Source: Methanolacinia petrolearia DSM 11571 (GTDB taxonomy: Archaea; Halobacteriota; Methanomicrobia; Methanomicrobiales; Methanomicrobiaceae). From it: a DNA stretch of 64,000 nucleotides. The DNA is taken from assembly GCF_000147875.1 (NCBI RefSeq), contig NC_014507.1, positions 2,728,001-2,792,000 on the forward strand, given 5' to 3'. Below, piece by piece: positions 51,638 to 60,466 of this stretch. Both the position numbers and the translations under genes were made by a program. The notes beneath the pieces were generated by a model. That model was not told where the DNA came from. It searched no databases and saw only the letters and a program-made list of their open reading frames with translations. Position 1 is the first letter of the stretch. Every line of letters begins with the position of its first letter.

Positions 51638-52402
51638 TCAGCTGAAGAGATCGTCGTCGTCACGCGTGAGTACAGACTGTCTCTTCGGATTTTCCTCGGT
51701 CTTTGCCTTCTCTTCAGGGGCTGCTTCGGCAGGCTCCGGTTCTTCTTCAGAAGATTCCTCATCACTCCACCTTTTCGGAACAAGCTCCTTCTCGGGCATC
51801 TCGGGAAGGGTATCTCCTTCCGGAAAGAGTCCGCCGTCCGCCGGACTGTCCTTTCCTCTCTGGTCGGTATACCCGAAGCCCGTATAGAACGGATCTTTGT
51901 CCAGTCTGGAACCCTTTTTCCTTTCTTTTTCCTGTTCGGGCTCCTTGGCAAATGAACGTTCGGGAGACTCAAAAAGCTCATCCATCTCATCGGAATCGAA
52001 TGACGAGCTTTTTTCAACCTTTTTCACCGGCCGTGAATATTCATCTCCTCTTTTCCCGGATGAAACCCTGCCGGCAGATACCATCTTTTCACGTTTTTTC
52101 TGGGTGGCTGATCCGAATCCCGTATCGAATATATCGGAGTCTCCGCCGATAACAGAGCTTTTCTGTGAAACTTTCTCGTCTCTCGGTTTTGCCGACCCGA
52201 AACCGGTGTAGAACGGATCGTTGGATTCTTTTGTTTTGGATCTCTCCTGCCGGGATTCTACCTTCTCTTCCTTCTTCACGACCTGACCAAAATCGTGCTC
52301 TTCCCTTTCCTTTCTGGGAAATTCGCCGCCCGTTATTTTTTTGCGGTGCCCTTCGACACCGTCACCATCGAAATCTCCTGAGATTATTTTTTCATGCGGC
52401 AT
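51638..52402 (-). CDS. Disordered acidic protein with three TGFG motifs
   Basis: 254 residues, strongly charged, Glu/Lys/Ser/Pro-rich, with no predicted globular domain. A short motif occurs three times: DPFYTGFGSA near residue 62, DIFDTGFGSA near 90 and DPFYTGFGYT near 170. The protein ends with an acidic patch and Phe (RDDDDLFS). The N terminus (HEKIISGDFDGDGVEG) also has a DGDG stretch that could bind calcium, though it lacks a full EF-loop. Repeated short motifs in a disordered chain suggest a scaffold that binds several copies of one partner. The family is not recognised. Confidence 0.75.
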   Translation of the reverse strand: MPHEKIISGDFDGDGVEGHRKKITGGEFPRKEREEHDFGQVVKKEEKVESRQERSKTKESNDPFYTGFGSAKPRDEKVSQKSSVIGGDSDIFDTGFGSATQKKREKMVSAGRVSSGKRGDEYSRPVKKVEKSSSFDSDEMDELFESPERSFAKEPEQEKERKKGSRLDKDPFYTGFGYTDQRGKDSPADGGLFPEGDTLPEMPEKELVPKRWSDEESSEEEPEPAEAAPEEKAKTEENPKRQSVLTRDDDDLFS

Positions 52403-52477
52403 ATGGAACAGAGTATGGTTTTTATCATCTATAAATTCTCGCGAAGATACTAAAAATGAAATATAAAGGCCCGATTG

Positions 52478-53644
52478 CTACTTTTTACAAAATCTTTCCG
52501 TGATCTCGTTGCCCACGGAGACTATTCCGCAGAGTTCCCCCGTCCTGTCGAATATGCCGCTGTTGGTCCAGCTTATAAGAACTGTACGACCGTCTTTTGT
52601 TATATTTTCATTTTCGTTGTTTGTGAACGAACCCGGGTCCCTGGCGATCTGGGCAATCAGCCCGCCCAGATCCTTTCCACTATTATCCCTGGCGGATACT
52701 ATGGTTCCGACAAGGTTTCTGCCCAGCACCTCGGATTTTTCATACCCGAAAAATTTCTCCGCAAAAGAATTGAAATATGTCAGAATCCCGTCAGGAGTCC
52801 ATTTAATAATTATTGAACTGGCATTCTCGATGATCTGGGATAATTCGTCCTCGCCGGGACCGCTGCCGGATTCCATAATATTTTTTTCGCCGGGGATTTC
52901 TCCGGCCTTAACAAACAGCGCCATATCCCCCCTGAATGCTATTCTCCTGATTTTAAAACGCAGTCTTAAAGTGGTTCCGTCAGATCTCACGATCCCGGAG
53001 TCGACGTATTTTTCATCTTCCGGCTGAAGAGAGGCGATAAGCATCAGACGATGTTCATCATCGCCAATTCCTATGTCGGTCAGCATAAGATCATTTTCCC
53101 CGGCCTCTTTCAAACCCAGAAGAGAGAAGAATGTCTTGTTTGCAATAACAGACGAGTCAGAGGATTTACCTGTGATGAAAGCCGGCTCCTTCAGCTCTTC
53201 GAGCAGAATCCTGTAGGTCTCATCCTCATTTTCGATGAAATTCTCCGCCTTTCTCCCCGCGACCGCATGAACTACTTTATGTATCAGTTCTGCGAACTGA
53301 ACACCGGGATCGCCTCCTTTCTGGACATAAAAATCGACACCGCTTTTAACCGCTTCAATAAATACCTCTTCCCTTCCCCTTCCCGTGAATATAATAAATG
53401 GTATATTGCCGTAGTCTCTCCTTACTGCAATAAGCAATTCCAGACCGTCCATATCGGGCATCTGGTAATCAGAAATAATTGCATCAAATTTTCCCTCCTT
53501 TAAAAGCTCAAGTGCAGTGAAGCCTGATTCCGCAACCGTGACATTGCAGATACCACTCCTTTCAAGATAGATCTTTCCTATATCCAGAAGAGAAGGCTCA
53601 TCATCCACATAGAGGACTAAGAGAGGAGGAGACATTAAACTCAT
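52478..53644 (-). CDS. Receiver-PAS-PAS protein without kinase domain
   Basis: 388 residues. The receiver domain has the acid pair Asp14/Asp15, phosphoacceptor Asp59 in IISDYQMPDMDG and the Lys of FYVQKGGD. A degenerate PAS follows (about 145-260, with SSVIANKTFFSLLGLKEA). A second PAS is near 275-388 (IIIKWTPDGILTYFNSFAEK, GRNLVGTIVSARD). There is no HisKA or ATPase. Such proteins relay signals by protein contact or act as phosphate sinks in methanogens. No linked kinase gene. The start may be the ATG at 53644 or 53635. Confidence 0.87.
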   Translation of the reverse strand: MSLMSPPLLVLYVDDEPSLLDIGKIYLERSGICNVTVAESGFTALELLKEGKFDAIISDYQMPDMDGLELLIAVRRDYGNIPFIIFTGRGREEVFIEAVKSGVDFYVQKGGDPGVQFAELIHKVVHAVAGRKAENFIENEDETYRILLEELKEPAFITGKSSDSSVIANKTFFSLLGLKEAGENDLMLTDIGIGDDEHRLMLIASLQPEDEKYVDSGIVRSDGTTLRLRFKIRRIAFRGDMALFVKAGEIPGEKNIMESGSGPGEDELSQIIENASSIIIKWTPDGILTYFNSFAEKFFGYEKSEVLGRNLVGTIVSARDNSGKDLGGLIAQIARDPGSFTNNENENITKDGRTVLISWTNSGIFDRTGELCGIVSVGNEITERFCKK

Positions 53645-53747
53645 ATTTATTGAAACCGCTATAAATTTTTTTCATTTTTATTCAAAATATGGAAATAGTT
53701 TTGATTTTTTTATCTGAAAATTGCCCGGCCGGAGGCTAAAAAAAGTT

Positions 53748-55277
53748 TTATCCGCCTGAGATCACAGGTTCGAAGGCCCATGCAGGCATCTCGACCCCAA
53801 AGCCCAAAACCCACATGAATACTGTGAACATGAATATTACAAGCAGAATAATTCCTATGATGTTAAGCACCCAGCCTGCCTTTATCATGTCTTTTATATT
53901 GATATACCCTGACCCGTAGGCAACGGCATTCGGGGGCGTTGCAACAGGAAGCATGAATGCCATCGAGCAGGCGAAAGTTGCCGTCAGCATGAGAATATAC
54001 GGGTGCACCTCCATACTTACGGCTGTAATTGCCATTATGGGCATCATAACCCCGGCAATCGCAGTATTTGAAGTGACTTCCGTCAGCAGTGATACAAGGA
54101 TCGCGACTATCAGCACTGCAATGACGATATGTATGGTGTGTATAAAGCCGAGACGCTCGATAATCTCATTGGCCAGCCCGCTTGCTATGAACGCCTTTGA
54201 AAGACAGATACCCCCGCCGAAGAGTATCAGAATTCCCCAGGGAATTTTCTTTGCCCATTCCCAGTTCATCGTATAGATCCCTTCCGACCTGCTGACAGGA
54301 AGAAGGAAGAGCAGTATGGCACCTGCTATGGCAATTGTCGAATCGTCGACACCGGGAAGAAAAGTGTTGATTCCCGGAATTACGATATCGCCGATATTCT
54401 TCTGCGACCTTAGAATCCATGCGACAGCCGTTCCCGCGAATACCAGCAGGGTCCACTTTTCGCCTTTGCTCATGGCCCCGAGTGCCGAGATCTTCTCCTC
54501 GATTATGTCTTTTCCGGCCGAGATCTTTCCGGGAAGGTCCCTGTATGCCCCGTATGTCAGCCATAGCCATCCGATAGGTAAGAATACACAGGAAAGCGGC
54601 AGGGCGAAGAGCATCCATGTAGAGAAATCAATCGGAGGCGCAGCGGGGAAGATCGCCTGCATCTGAGCTATAAAGAACCCGTTGGGAGGGGTCCCGATAA
54701 TTGTTGCCATCCCGCCGATTGTCGCGGCGTAGGCAATCGATATTACGATGCACTCGGAAAAATTTCTCTGTTTCGGGTCCATCTCTTCAAGCTTTGTCTC
54801 GATATTCGGGAGTATGGTTGCAATTATCGCAATTGCAATCGGGATCATCATCATGGCGGTCGCGGTATTGGAGATCCACATTGACAAAAATGCAGTTGCA
54901 ATCATAAACCCGAGGATGAGCCTCCGCGGAGAAGAACCGGTTTTTCTGATTATATGAAGTGCTATTCGTTCATGCAGACCCCAGCGCTGCATGGACATTG
55001 CTATTATAAAACCGCCCATAAACAGAAAGATGACTTTGTCCCCGTAAGCGCTGCAGGCTTCGGCGGGAGTGAGAACTCCAAGCAGGGGAAAAAGCACGAT
55101 GGGAATAAGTGCGGTCGCCTGAATCGGTATCGCCTCGGTTACCCACCATACGATCATAAGTGCTGTAACCGCTGCAGCATATTTTGCCTCAACGGGAAAT
55201 GCCGAAGGGTCGACAGGATATAATACGATGATAATAAAAGCTAGTATCCCGATAATCCGGCCCAGGGTCTTTTTCAT
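53748..55277 (-). CDS. DASS-family sodium/dicarboxylate symporter (SLC13 type)
   Basis: 509 residues with 11-12 membrane helices. The first SNT-type motif is in SMWISNTATAMMMIPIAIAI and the second in TEVTSNTAIAGVMMPIMAIT, which form the Na+ and substrate sites of the family. GTPPNGFFIAQ and MLPVATPPNAVAYGSGYI are the paired loops. The substrate may be a dicarboxylate or sulfate. It is a single gene with its own upstream region. Confidence 0.93.
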   Translation of the reverse strand: MKKTLGRIIGILAFIIIVLYPVDPSAFPVEAKYAAAVTALMIVWWVTEAIPIQATALIPIVLFPLLGVLTPAEACSAYGDKVIFLFMGGFIIAMSMQRWGLHERIALHIIRKTGSSPRRLILGFMIATAFLSMWISNTATAMMMIPIAIAIIATILPNIETKLEEMDPKQRNFSECIVISIAYAATIGGMATIIGTPPNGFFIAQMQAIFPAAPPIDFSTWMLFALPLSCVFLPIGWLWLTYGAYRDLPGKISAGKDIIEEKISALGAMSKGEKWTLLVFAGTAVAWILRSQKNIGDIVIPGINTFLPGVDDSTIAIAGAILLFLLPVSRSEGIYTMNWEWAKKIPWGILILFGGGICLSKAFIASGLANEIIERLGFIHTIHIVIAVLIVAILVSLLTEVTSNTAIAGVMMPIMAITAVSMEVHPYILMLTATFACSMAFMLPVATPPNAVAYGSGYINIKDMIKAGWVLNIIGIILLVIFMFTVFMWVLGFGVEMPAWAFEPVISGG

Positions 55278-55638
55278 ACTTTAGATCATTGAGTTTAAAA
55301 TTATAAATAAAGTCCTTTTTACATTAAAGCAAAATTCAGGACTTATTTTTAATTTAAAGAATAATTGTCAATAATTTCAATGCGATTGCCGGATAATGCC
55401 CCAATAATTTACAATAAACCTGAATAATCCATGCGATATGGGATTTAACCGAATATATCAGTTATTCCTGATCATTACCGGACCAGATGACATATTGATG
55501 AAAACAATTTCCTTTTTAAAAGTGAAATCCCTAAAATCCGGCCCTGGCATATAACGGATGCCACCATAACATAAATGCCGTATAGGCAACCAATAATAAT
55601 CGGTAAAAACCGGATTGAATTCCGGCGGTAGATAGCTA
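55278..55638. other. Intergenic region between DASS and methyltransferase genes
   Basis: 361 bp, AT-rich, between two divergent starts. It holds a small hairpin, CGGT-AAAA-ACCG (55601-55612), and GGCAT/ATGCC arms around 55550. GGCGGT, 9 nt before 55639, is the ribosome site of the methyltransferase gene. I see no convincing gene and no clear TATA. Confidence 0.5.
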
Positions 55639-56382
55639 ATGAATTTTCAGGATCTTGTAACGATATCACAGGGGCCCCTGGGCATTATGAACCCTTTTTC
55701 GCAGGAAAAGGCCCTGCTGGCAGGAGAGATGGCACGCCTTTCCGAAGGCATGACCGTCATCGACTTCGGATGCGGCAACGGAACACTCCTCGGCATATGG
55801 GGGCATTCGTTCGGAGTCTGCGGGACAGGAATTGAGATCAGGGAGGAGGCCTGCTCCAATGCGGGAGAACTCCTTGCAAAGCTCGATCTTTCGGAAAATA
55901 TCCATGTTTTTCTTGCCGACGCCTCCTTATACGATCCTGAAGATGAAACCTATAACGTTGCGGTATCGTTCGGGGCATCCCAGATCTGGGGCGGGATACC
56001 GGATGCAATCTCTTCGATGAAGAGTTTCCTGAAACCTGACGGGATTATGATCATCGGTGAAAGGTACTGGAAGAAAGACTCGGTTGCAGCTGAATTTTCA
56101 AGAGAATGGCCTGAGATCATGACTGAATACGAGATCCTCCAGTCCGCCAGGGAGAACGGATACGACATCACGAGGGTCATACGATCCAGTGAAGACGAGT
56201 GGGACGATTACGAGTCTTCTATATGGGAGAACTGCCTCGACTGGATGGCTGAAAATCCGGACCATCCTGAAAAAGACGAGGTTTACAATTATTTCCTGAG
56301 AATCCAGGAGGAATACCTCGCATATGGAAGAGAATACATCGGCTGGGCGGCATACATCCTGGTGCCCTCTCTTTCACCATAA
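55639..56382 (+). CDS. Class I SAM-dependent methyltransferase
   Basis: 247 residues. Motif I is VIDFGCGNGTLLGIWG near residue 40, followed by GTGIEIREEA with the acidic end of strand 2. HVFLADASLY and VAVSFGASQIWGG give motifs II and III. The C-terminal region is acidic and aromatic (EDEWDDYESSIWENCLDW). The substrate is unknown. It is 12 bp upstream of the ACT-metallo-beta-lactamase gene and may act in the same pathway. Confidence 0.88.
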   Translation: MNFQDLVTISQGPLGIMNPFSQEKALLAGEMARLSEGMTVIDFGCGNGTLLGIWGHSFGVCGTGIEIREEACSNAGELLAKLDLSENIHVFLADASLYDPEDETYNVAVSFGASQIWGGIPDAISSMKSFLKPDGIMIIGERYWKKDSVAAEFSREWPEIMTEYEILQSARENGYDITRVIRSSEDEWDDYESSIWENCLDWMAENPDHPEKDEVYNYFLRIQEEYLAYGREYIGWAAYILVPSLSP

Positions 56383-56393
56383 GGAGAATTGAT

Positions 56394-57911
56394 ATGAACA
56401 GGTTTTCTTTTGTTGCGCACATTCCCGATACACGTCAGTCTTTACAGACGGCATCGCAGATTATCTTCGAAAACAAAGGCAATATCAACAGGATTCACTA
56501 CGACAGGCAGATCGATCCGCATACTGCCTTCATAGAGGTGACCTGCACATGCGAAGACTACCAGGCAATAAGAGAAAAGATGATCTCAGGCGGATTCCTG
56601 AGAACATCAATCCGGAGCCTCCCTTTCCTCAAGTTCAAGGTGAAAGTCCCGCATAAAAGTGGCTCCCTGCTTGAATTTCTTAAGATTACCTCCGGGTCCG
56701 AAGCCGGAATTACATCGATTGACTTCGACGATACAGGTAGCATGCCTGACATCGTTTCCGTCAGCCTGATACTGAATGATACCGGGAAAGCCGAGGAATT
56801 GATGAACGTCCTGAGAGAGGCATATCCCATCGAAATCCTGGAATATGATATTACCGGGGAATCGCTCGACAGGACAATATTCTATGTCAGGTTCGCCCAG
56901 CAGATCAGGAAATATCTCGAGGATGACAAGGACGAGGAGCTCCTCATGGACTTCCTGAAGGATATCAACCATACGGTCCAGGAGCTTACACATCTCGGAA
57001 ACGATCCCGAGGAGGTCTTCGATAATTATTTGAGATGCGGTGAATACCTGCAGTCCACGACAGGAAACGGATTCTATGCCGATGTCCAGGAGATAAGACT
57101 GTCGGATTCCCTGACGCTCTTCTGCTTCCAGCTTCCCGGCGGAGGAAGCATATTCCTTTTTGAAAACCCCGACGAGATTGTGATGATAGATACCGGCTAT
57201 GGGATATATGCAAAGGATGCACGGAAGCTGTTCGAGTATTACGGCCTTGATATCGACGGGAAGCTGAAATATATCGTCACGACGCACGGAGATGCCGACC
57301 ACTGCGGTGCGGGAGGGACATACGAAGTTCCGGCGTACATGCACCCGGTGACACTCGAAATCATCAGGAGAGGAAACCGTGCATGGGGATCGAAGAGCGA
57401 GAATTCGATCCTCGAACGGGTCTACACAACGATGATAGCCCTCTTTTCAAGATGGAACCCCCCTAGGGAGGAAAACATCAGGCTGTTTCCCGGATCTTCC
57501 GATGAGTTCAGGTCCATATTTCCAATTATAGGTAGGATGAACATCGCCGGGGTGGACTTCGAAGTTCTCATAAGCGAAGGCGGACACCAGTCGGGCCAGC
57601 TCATCCTCTTCAGCCCGGATAAGGGACTGCTGTTCACCGCCGACAGCCTGATGAACTTCCACAGCTTTTCAAAAGACAGAAGAACCTACAACTCCATCGC
57701 AGACTTCCTTGTTACGTCGGTTAACGTAGACAGCGATCTTGCAAGAAACGAGAGGAAGGCGCTTTTAGAGATGGCATCTGAATTCGAGAAGGAAACAGGT
57801 ATGAAATGCCTTGTCTGCGGCGGCCACGGCACTATCTCCGTTTTAAATGAGGAAGGAAAGCTCGAAACATACGAGGAGCCCGAGCACTACACGCATAACC
57901 TCGTCCAGTGA
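56394..57911 (+). CDS. ACT-ACT-metallo-beta-lactamase fold protein
   Basis: 505 residues. Two ACT-like units are at the start: SFVAHIPDTRQSLQTASQII (1-75) and KVKVPHKSGSLLEFLKITSG (80-160), each followed by an ED-type strand. A helical linker (about 165-220) leads to the metallo-beta-lactamase domain. THGDADHCG holds the HxDxDH metal motif, SEGGHQSGQLIL a further His, LLFTADSL the bridging Asp and CGGHGTI the last His. ACT domains usually sense amino acids, so the enzyme may be ligand-controlled. The substrate is unknown. It follows the methyltransferase gene by 12 bp. Confidence 0.82.
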   Translation: MNRFSFVAHIPDTRQSLQTASQIIFENKGNINRIHYDRQIDPHTAFIEVTCTCEDYQAIREKMISGGFLRTSIRSLPFLKFKVKVPHKSGSLLEFLKITSGSEAGITSIDFDDTGSMPDIVSVSLILNDTGKAEELMNVLREAYPIEILEYDITGESLDRTIFYVRFAQQIRKYLEDDKDEELLMDFLKDINHTVQELTHLGNDPEEVFDNYLRCGEYLQSTTGNGFYADVQEIRLSDSLTLFCFQLPGGGSIFLFENPDEIVMIDTGYGIYAKDARKLFEYYGLDIDGKLKYIVTTHGDADHCGAGGTYEVPAYMHPVTLEIIRRGNRAWGSKSENSILERVYTTMIALFSRWNPPREENIRLFPGSSDEFRSIFPIIGRMNIAGVDFEVLISEGGHQSGQLILFSPDKGLLFTADSLMNFHSFSKDRRTYNSIADFLVTSVNVDSDLARNERKALLEMASEFEKETGMKCLVCGGHGTISVLNEEGKLETYEEPEHYTHNLVQ

Positions 57912-57916
57912 TAACA

Positions 57917-57951
57917 GGGTACTCTAAATTGGTTTTTGGATTTTAGTACCC
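57917..57951 (+). terminator. Long hairpin after the metallo-beta-lactamase gene
   Basis: GGGTACT (57917-57923) pairs with AGTACCC (57945-57951), with an inner AAAT/ATTT stem and a T-rich loop. It begins 6 bp after the stop codon. No T run follows, so it may stop RNA decay more than end transcription. Confidence 0.4.
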
Positions 57952-57974
57952 CTCACAATAGTATCCCTCACAAT
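57946..57974. repeat. Short tandem direct repeat
   Basis: GTACCCCTCACAAT (57946-57959) and GTATCCCTCACAAT (57961-57974) are 14-bp direct repeats with one mismatch and a 15-bp period. They lie between convergent genes, partly within the hairpin of the preceding gene. Confidence 0.7.
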
Positions 57975-58061
57975 TCGCGGAGAGATCTGCGCAAGTATCG
58001 CCTCTGGAATGTGATCTTCCGCTTTAGATATTTTTCAAAAAATATAACAAAAATACCCGGA

Positions 58062-58598
58062 TTATTCCCCGATATAATCGGATATTTTCGTAAGAACATA
58101 TGTATACACCCACTCCTGGAGAGACTGCTCGTCGAGAGGGGATGATTTTAGTGCAGCTGCATAGCAAAGAGCCAGTGCGTTGTCGAGGTTGTATTCCTCA
58201 GGTACCTTTATTTCATCCTGTGGAAGTACCAAGGCAAGATACTCCTCATCTTCGGGTGCGAAGTCACATTCAATAATCTCGGCATCCCCGATACTTCCGA
58301 CACCACCGGCGGCCCTGCCTTCCCAAGTATAACTTGAGCTCATGCTCTTCTGCATCGGTGCAAGCCTAATCGAGCTGTTCCTGACAATAATAACGGCTTT
58401 TGACAATACGGCCGGACTTCCCCCTTTTTTAAGAAGCGATAGGGATTTGTCTGCGTTTTTTACTGCTTTTGAATAGATGGCATTCTTATAGGCCCCAAGC
58501 ATCGAAGCGATTGCATGCCCGGTCCGTTCATCAATTCCGCTGACGGATTTACCGATCCTTTCGACATACTCCTGCAGATATTCCTCAGCTTTAGTCAT
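58062..58598 (-). CDS. Uncharacterised alpha-helical protein
   Basis: 178 residues, soluble. The N-terminal half is helical (KAEEYLQEYVERIGKS, AYKNAIYSKAVKNADKSL). A middle strand region with VIIVRNSSIRLAPMQKSMSS leads to an acidic part (DAEIIECDFAPEDEEYLALV) and a C-terminal helical end. The family is not recognised. The ATG at 58598 follows GGGTG by 6 nt and is better than the GTG at 58607. It is converging on the metallo-beta-lactamase gene and follows a receiver-domain gene in the opposite order, with 110 bp between. Confidence 0.7.
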   Translation of the reverse strand: MTKAEEYLQEYVERIGKSVSGIDERTGHAIASMLGAYKNAIYSKAVKNADKSLSLLKKGGSPAVLSKAVIIVRNSSIRLAPMQKSMSSSYTWEGRAAGGVGSIGDAEIIECDFAPEDEEYLALVLPQDEIKVPEEYNLDNALALCYAAALKSSPLDEQSLQEWVYTYVLTKISDYIGE

Positions 58599-58708
58599 TA
58601 TATTCACCCTTTGAATTATCGTTTGATTTGAAATTTAATAATTCCTCTTCAAAACAGATGTTCCTGCCAGGCGGTTTGCCTTCGGAATAAAATTATGCAT
58701 GAACCAGT

Positions 58709-59587
58709 TCAGTAGTTTTTCATTATCTTCTCGATTTCAAGAGCATGTTCCGAAATCTCTTTGGCGACTCCGTTTTTTCCATTGCATAGAGTAAGAATTG
58801 AGGATATATGCCCGGTAATTTTGTTTATGCCGTCCAGGATCTCCCTGCTTCCATTATTATCGATAAAACTGATTAATATTGAATAATTTCCACCGGAACC
58901 GATAAACCTGAGAAGATAACTGGCCCCGCTTTCTGCAAACCCGGATCTCAAGACTACACTCCTCCTTCCTTCCGCAATAGAGCGGGAGACAGTTTCAGCC
59001 AGTCCGGGGATATAGTCATCAAGGTCTGCTTTGTTCTTCCAGAGCTCCCTCCCCGGTACTCCGAGGATAGCACAGGCCTTTTCGTTGATGGCCGCGATTG
59101 TACACCTCTCCTTATCAGGTTCATAGCTGGCTACACAGATGCCGAAATCGAGGCTGTTTAGGATCTCCCACTGGGTTCTTTTGCTCTCCTTAAGCTCCCT
59201 CTCCGCGATCTCCGCACGATGCTTGTTCAGGACTGTCTCGATTGTCGTATAAAGCTCCTTGGGGCGTACAGGTTTTGTCAGGTAACCGTAAGGATTTGTT
59301 CCTATAGCCCTTCTCATGGTTTCCTCATTTGTATATGAAGTAAGATATATGACAGGAATATCCGATGTTTGTGCAATTTTTTCGGCCGCATCTATACCGT
59401 CGATCTCACCGTCGAGATTGATGTCCATTAAAACCAGATCCGGTTTCAGTTCCCCTGCAATCCTTATGGCATCCTCCGGTGATGTCGACAGCCCGACAAC
59501 ATCATAGCCGAAGGAAGAGAGCGTCCTTTCGATGCTCATTGCTACTATGACCTCATCTTCTACAATCAGAACTTTTGAACCTGGCAT
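58709..59587 (-). CDS. Receiver-PAS-like protein without kinase domain
   Basis: 292 residues. The receiver domain has acid pair Glu10/Asp11, phosphoacceptor Asp55 (LVLMDINLDGEIDG), and the Lys near 107 (YGYLTKPVRP). The long LDGEIDGIDAAEKI loop is typical of archaeal and PAS-linked receivers. A coiled-coil linker precedes a PAS-like domain (ILNSLDFGICVASYE, CTIAAINEKACAILG). A helical end (SSILTLCNGK) closes the protein, without ATPase motifs. The ATG at 59587 has GAGGAG 7 nt upstream. It may receive phosphate from the HisKA_2 kinase at 17547, which is not linked. Confidence 0.87.
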   Translation of the reverse strand: MPGSKVLIVEDEVIVAMSIERTLSSFGYDVVGLSTSPEDAIRIAGELKPDLVLMDINLDGEIDGIDAAEKIAQTSDIPVIYLTSYTNEETMRRAIGTNPYGYLTKPVRPKELYTTIETVLNKHRAEIAERELKESKRTQWEILNSLDFGICVASYEPDKERCTIAAINEKACAILGVPGRELWKNKADLDDYIPGLAETVSRSIAEGRRSVVLRSGFAESGASYLLRFIGSGGNYSILISFIDNNGSREILDGINKITGHISSILTLCNGKNGVAKEISEHALEIEKIMKNY

Positions 59588-59591
59588 GTTC

Positions 59592-59858
59592 CTACTCCTC
59601 AATTATCCTAAAAGCTGTCTTGGGGATTAAAATCTCAAACCGGGCCCCTTCACCTGCTTTTCCTGCTGTTTCACGTGTACCTATACATTCACGCCATCCT
59701 GCAAATCCTTTTGATCCGCAGGATTTCAGGGCCGGATTCGGGGACCTGCTAATGATATAATCAGGAGGAATAAAAAAAGAAATAGCAGCCACTATCAACA
59801 GAATCGCCACCAGCACTGCAACGTGGATCCTGTAGTCTTTATTAGCCCTGTGTGACAT
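59592..59858 (-). CDS. Small membrane protein with possible start at 59858
   Basis: 88 residues from the ATG at 59858. One helix lies near 14-32 (VAVLVAILLIVAAISFFIPP). The rest is basic and Gly/Arg-rich (LKSCGSKGFAGWRECIGTRE, with two cysteines) and ends ARFEILIPKTAFRIIEE. That ending resembles the C-terminal ATPase region of histidine kinases (ARFEI-type end), so it may be a remnant: GFAGWRECIGTRETAGKAGEGARFEI looks like the last strand block. Its stop lies 5 bp before the receiver-PAS start. Treat as a small gene or kinase remnant. Confidence 0.4.
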   Translation of the reverse strand: MSHRANKDYRIHVAVLVAILLIVAAISFFIPPDYIISRSPNPALKSCGSKGFAGWRECIGTRETAGKAGEGARFEILIPKTAFRIIEE

Positions 59859-60014
59859 GCAAAAGGCCCTCAAAAGTATAAGAATATCCAAAGCCGCCAG
59901 ATGTTTTCTTATACCGATGATAGAATGAAGGAAACTATTTGATATATTCCTTTTGATTGTTCGCATATGAGATAATTCGAAAATTAAAAGGCAAATCGAA
60001 GCATCTGGATCATT

Positions 60015-60419
60015 ATGCAGGAGTCAAAAGAGCCTTCGATAGAGATCGCATCTGTTGGTATCGGCGATATCGGAATTGAGAGCACCACACTCAATGTAAC
60101 ACTTTCGGTTCACAATCCCATGCCCATCGGGGGTACCCTGAAATCAGTTAAGTTCAGCGTCTTTTTACTGAAAGAAAATAATGAATCCTTTTTGGGAGAC
60201 GGTGAAAAAGATAACGTCAGGATCGAAGGAGGTGGGGTAACCCGGGCGGAGATCCCCGTAAAGCTGAAAAACGCTGCAGTTATTTCAGCCGCAGGCGGAC
60301 TGATAGGGGGGGATCTTGATATTGTTGTCAGGGGTACCGCCGCAGTCGACCTGAAGATCGCCGCACCGGAGATCCCCTTTGAAAAAAAAGTTAAGATTAA
60401 CGGTTTTCTGAAAGGATAA
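60015..60419 (+). CDS. LEA14-like (WHy domain) protein
   Basis: 134 residues that form a single WHy/LEA type 2 beta domain: IEIASVGIGDIGIESTTLNV, NPMPIGGTLKSVKFSVFLL, and VVRGTAAVDLKIAAPEIPFE. The domain occurs in desiccation proteins and in archaeal cell-surface proteins; no signal peptide is present here. The ATG has no clear ribosome site, so a leaderless message is possible. It is convergent with the AarF/UbiB gene, 48 bp apart. Confidence 0.82.
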   Translation: MQESKEPSIEIASVGIGDIGIESTTLNVTLSVHNPMPIGGTLKSVKFSVFLLKENNESFLGDGEKDNVRIEGGGVTRAEIPVKLKNAAVISAAGGLIGGDLDIVVRGTAAVDLKIAAPEIPFEKKVKINGFLKG

Positions 60420-60466
60420 AAAAGATCTTTTAGAATATCCCCTTTCCGTTGCCGGGTATTTTTCCC

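Noticed and set aside
55475-55669. Open frame crossing the start of the methyltransferase gene
   Set aside because: It is in the AT-rich divergent region, antisense to the methyltransferase start, and has no homology signal.
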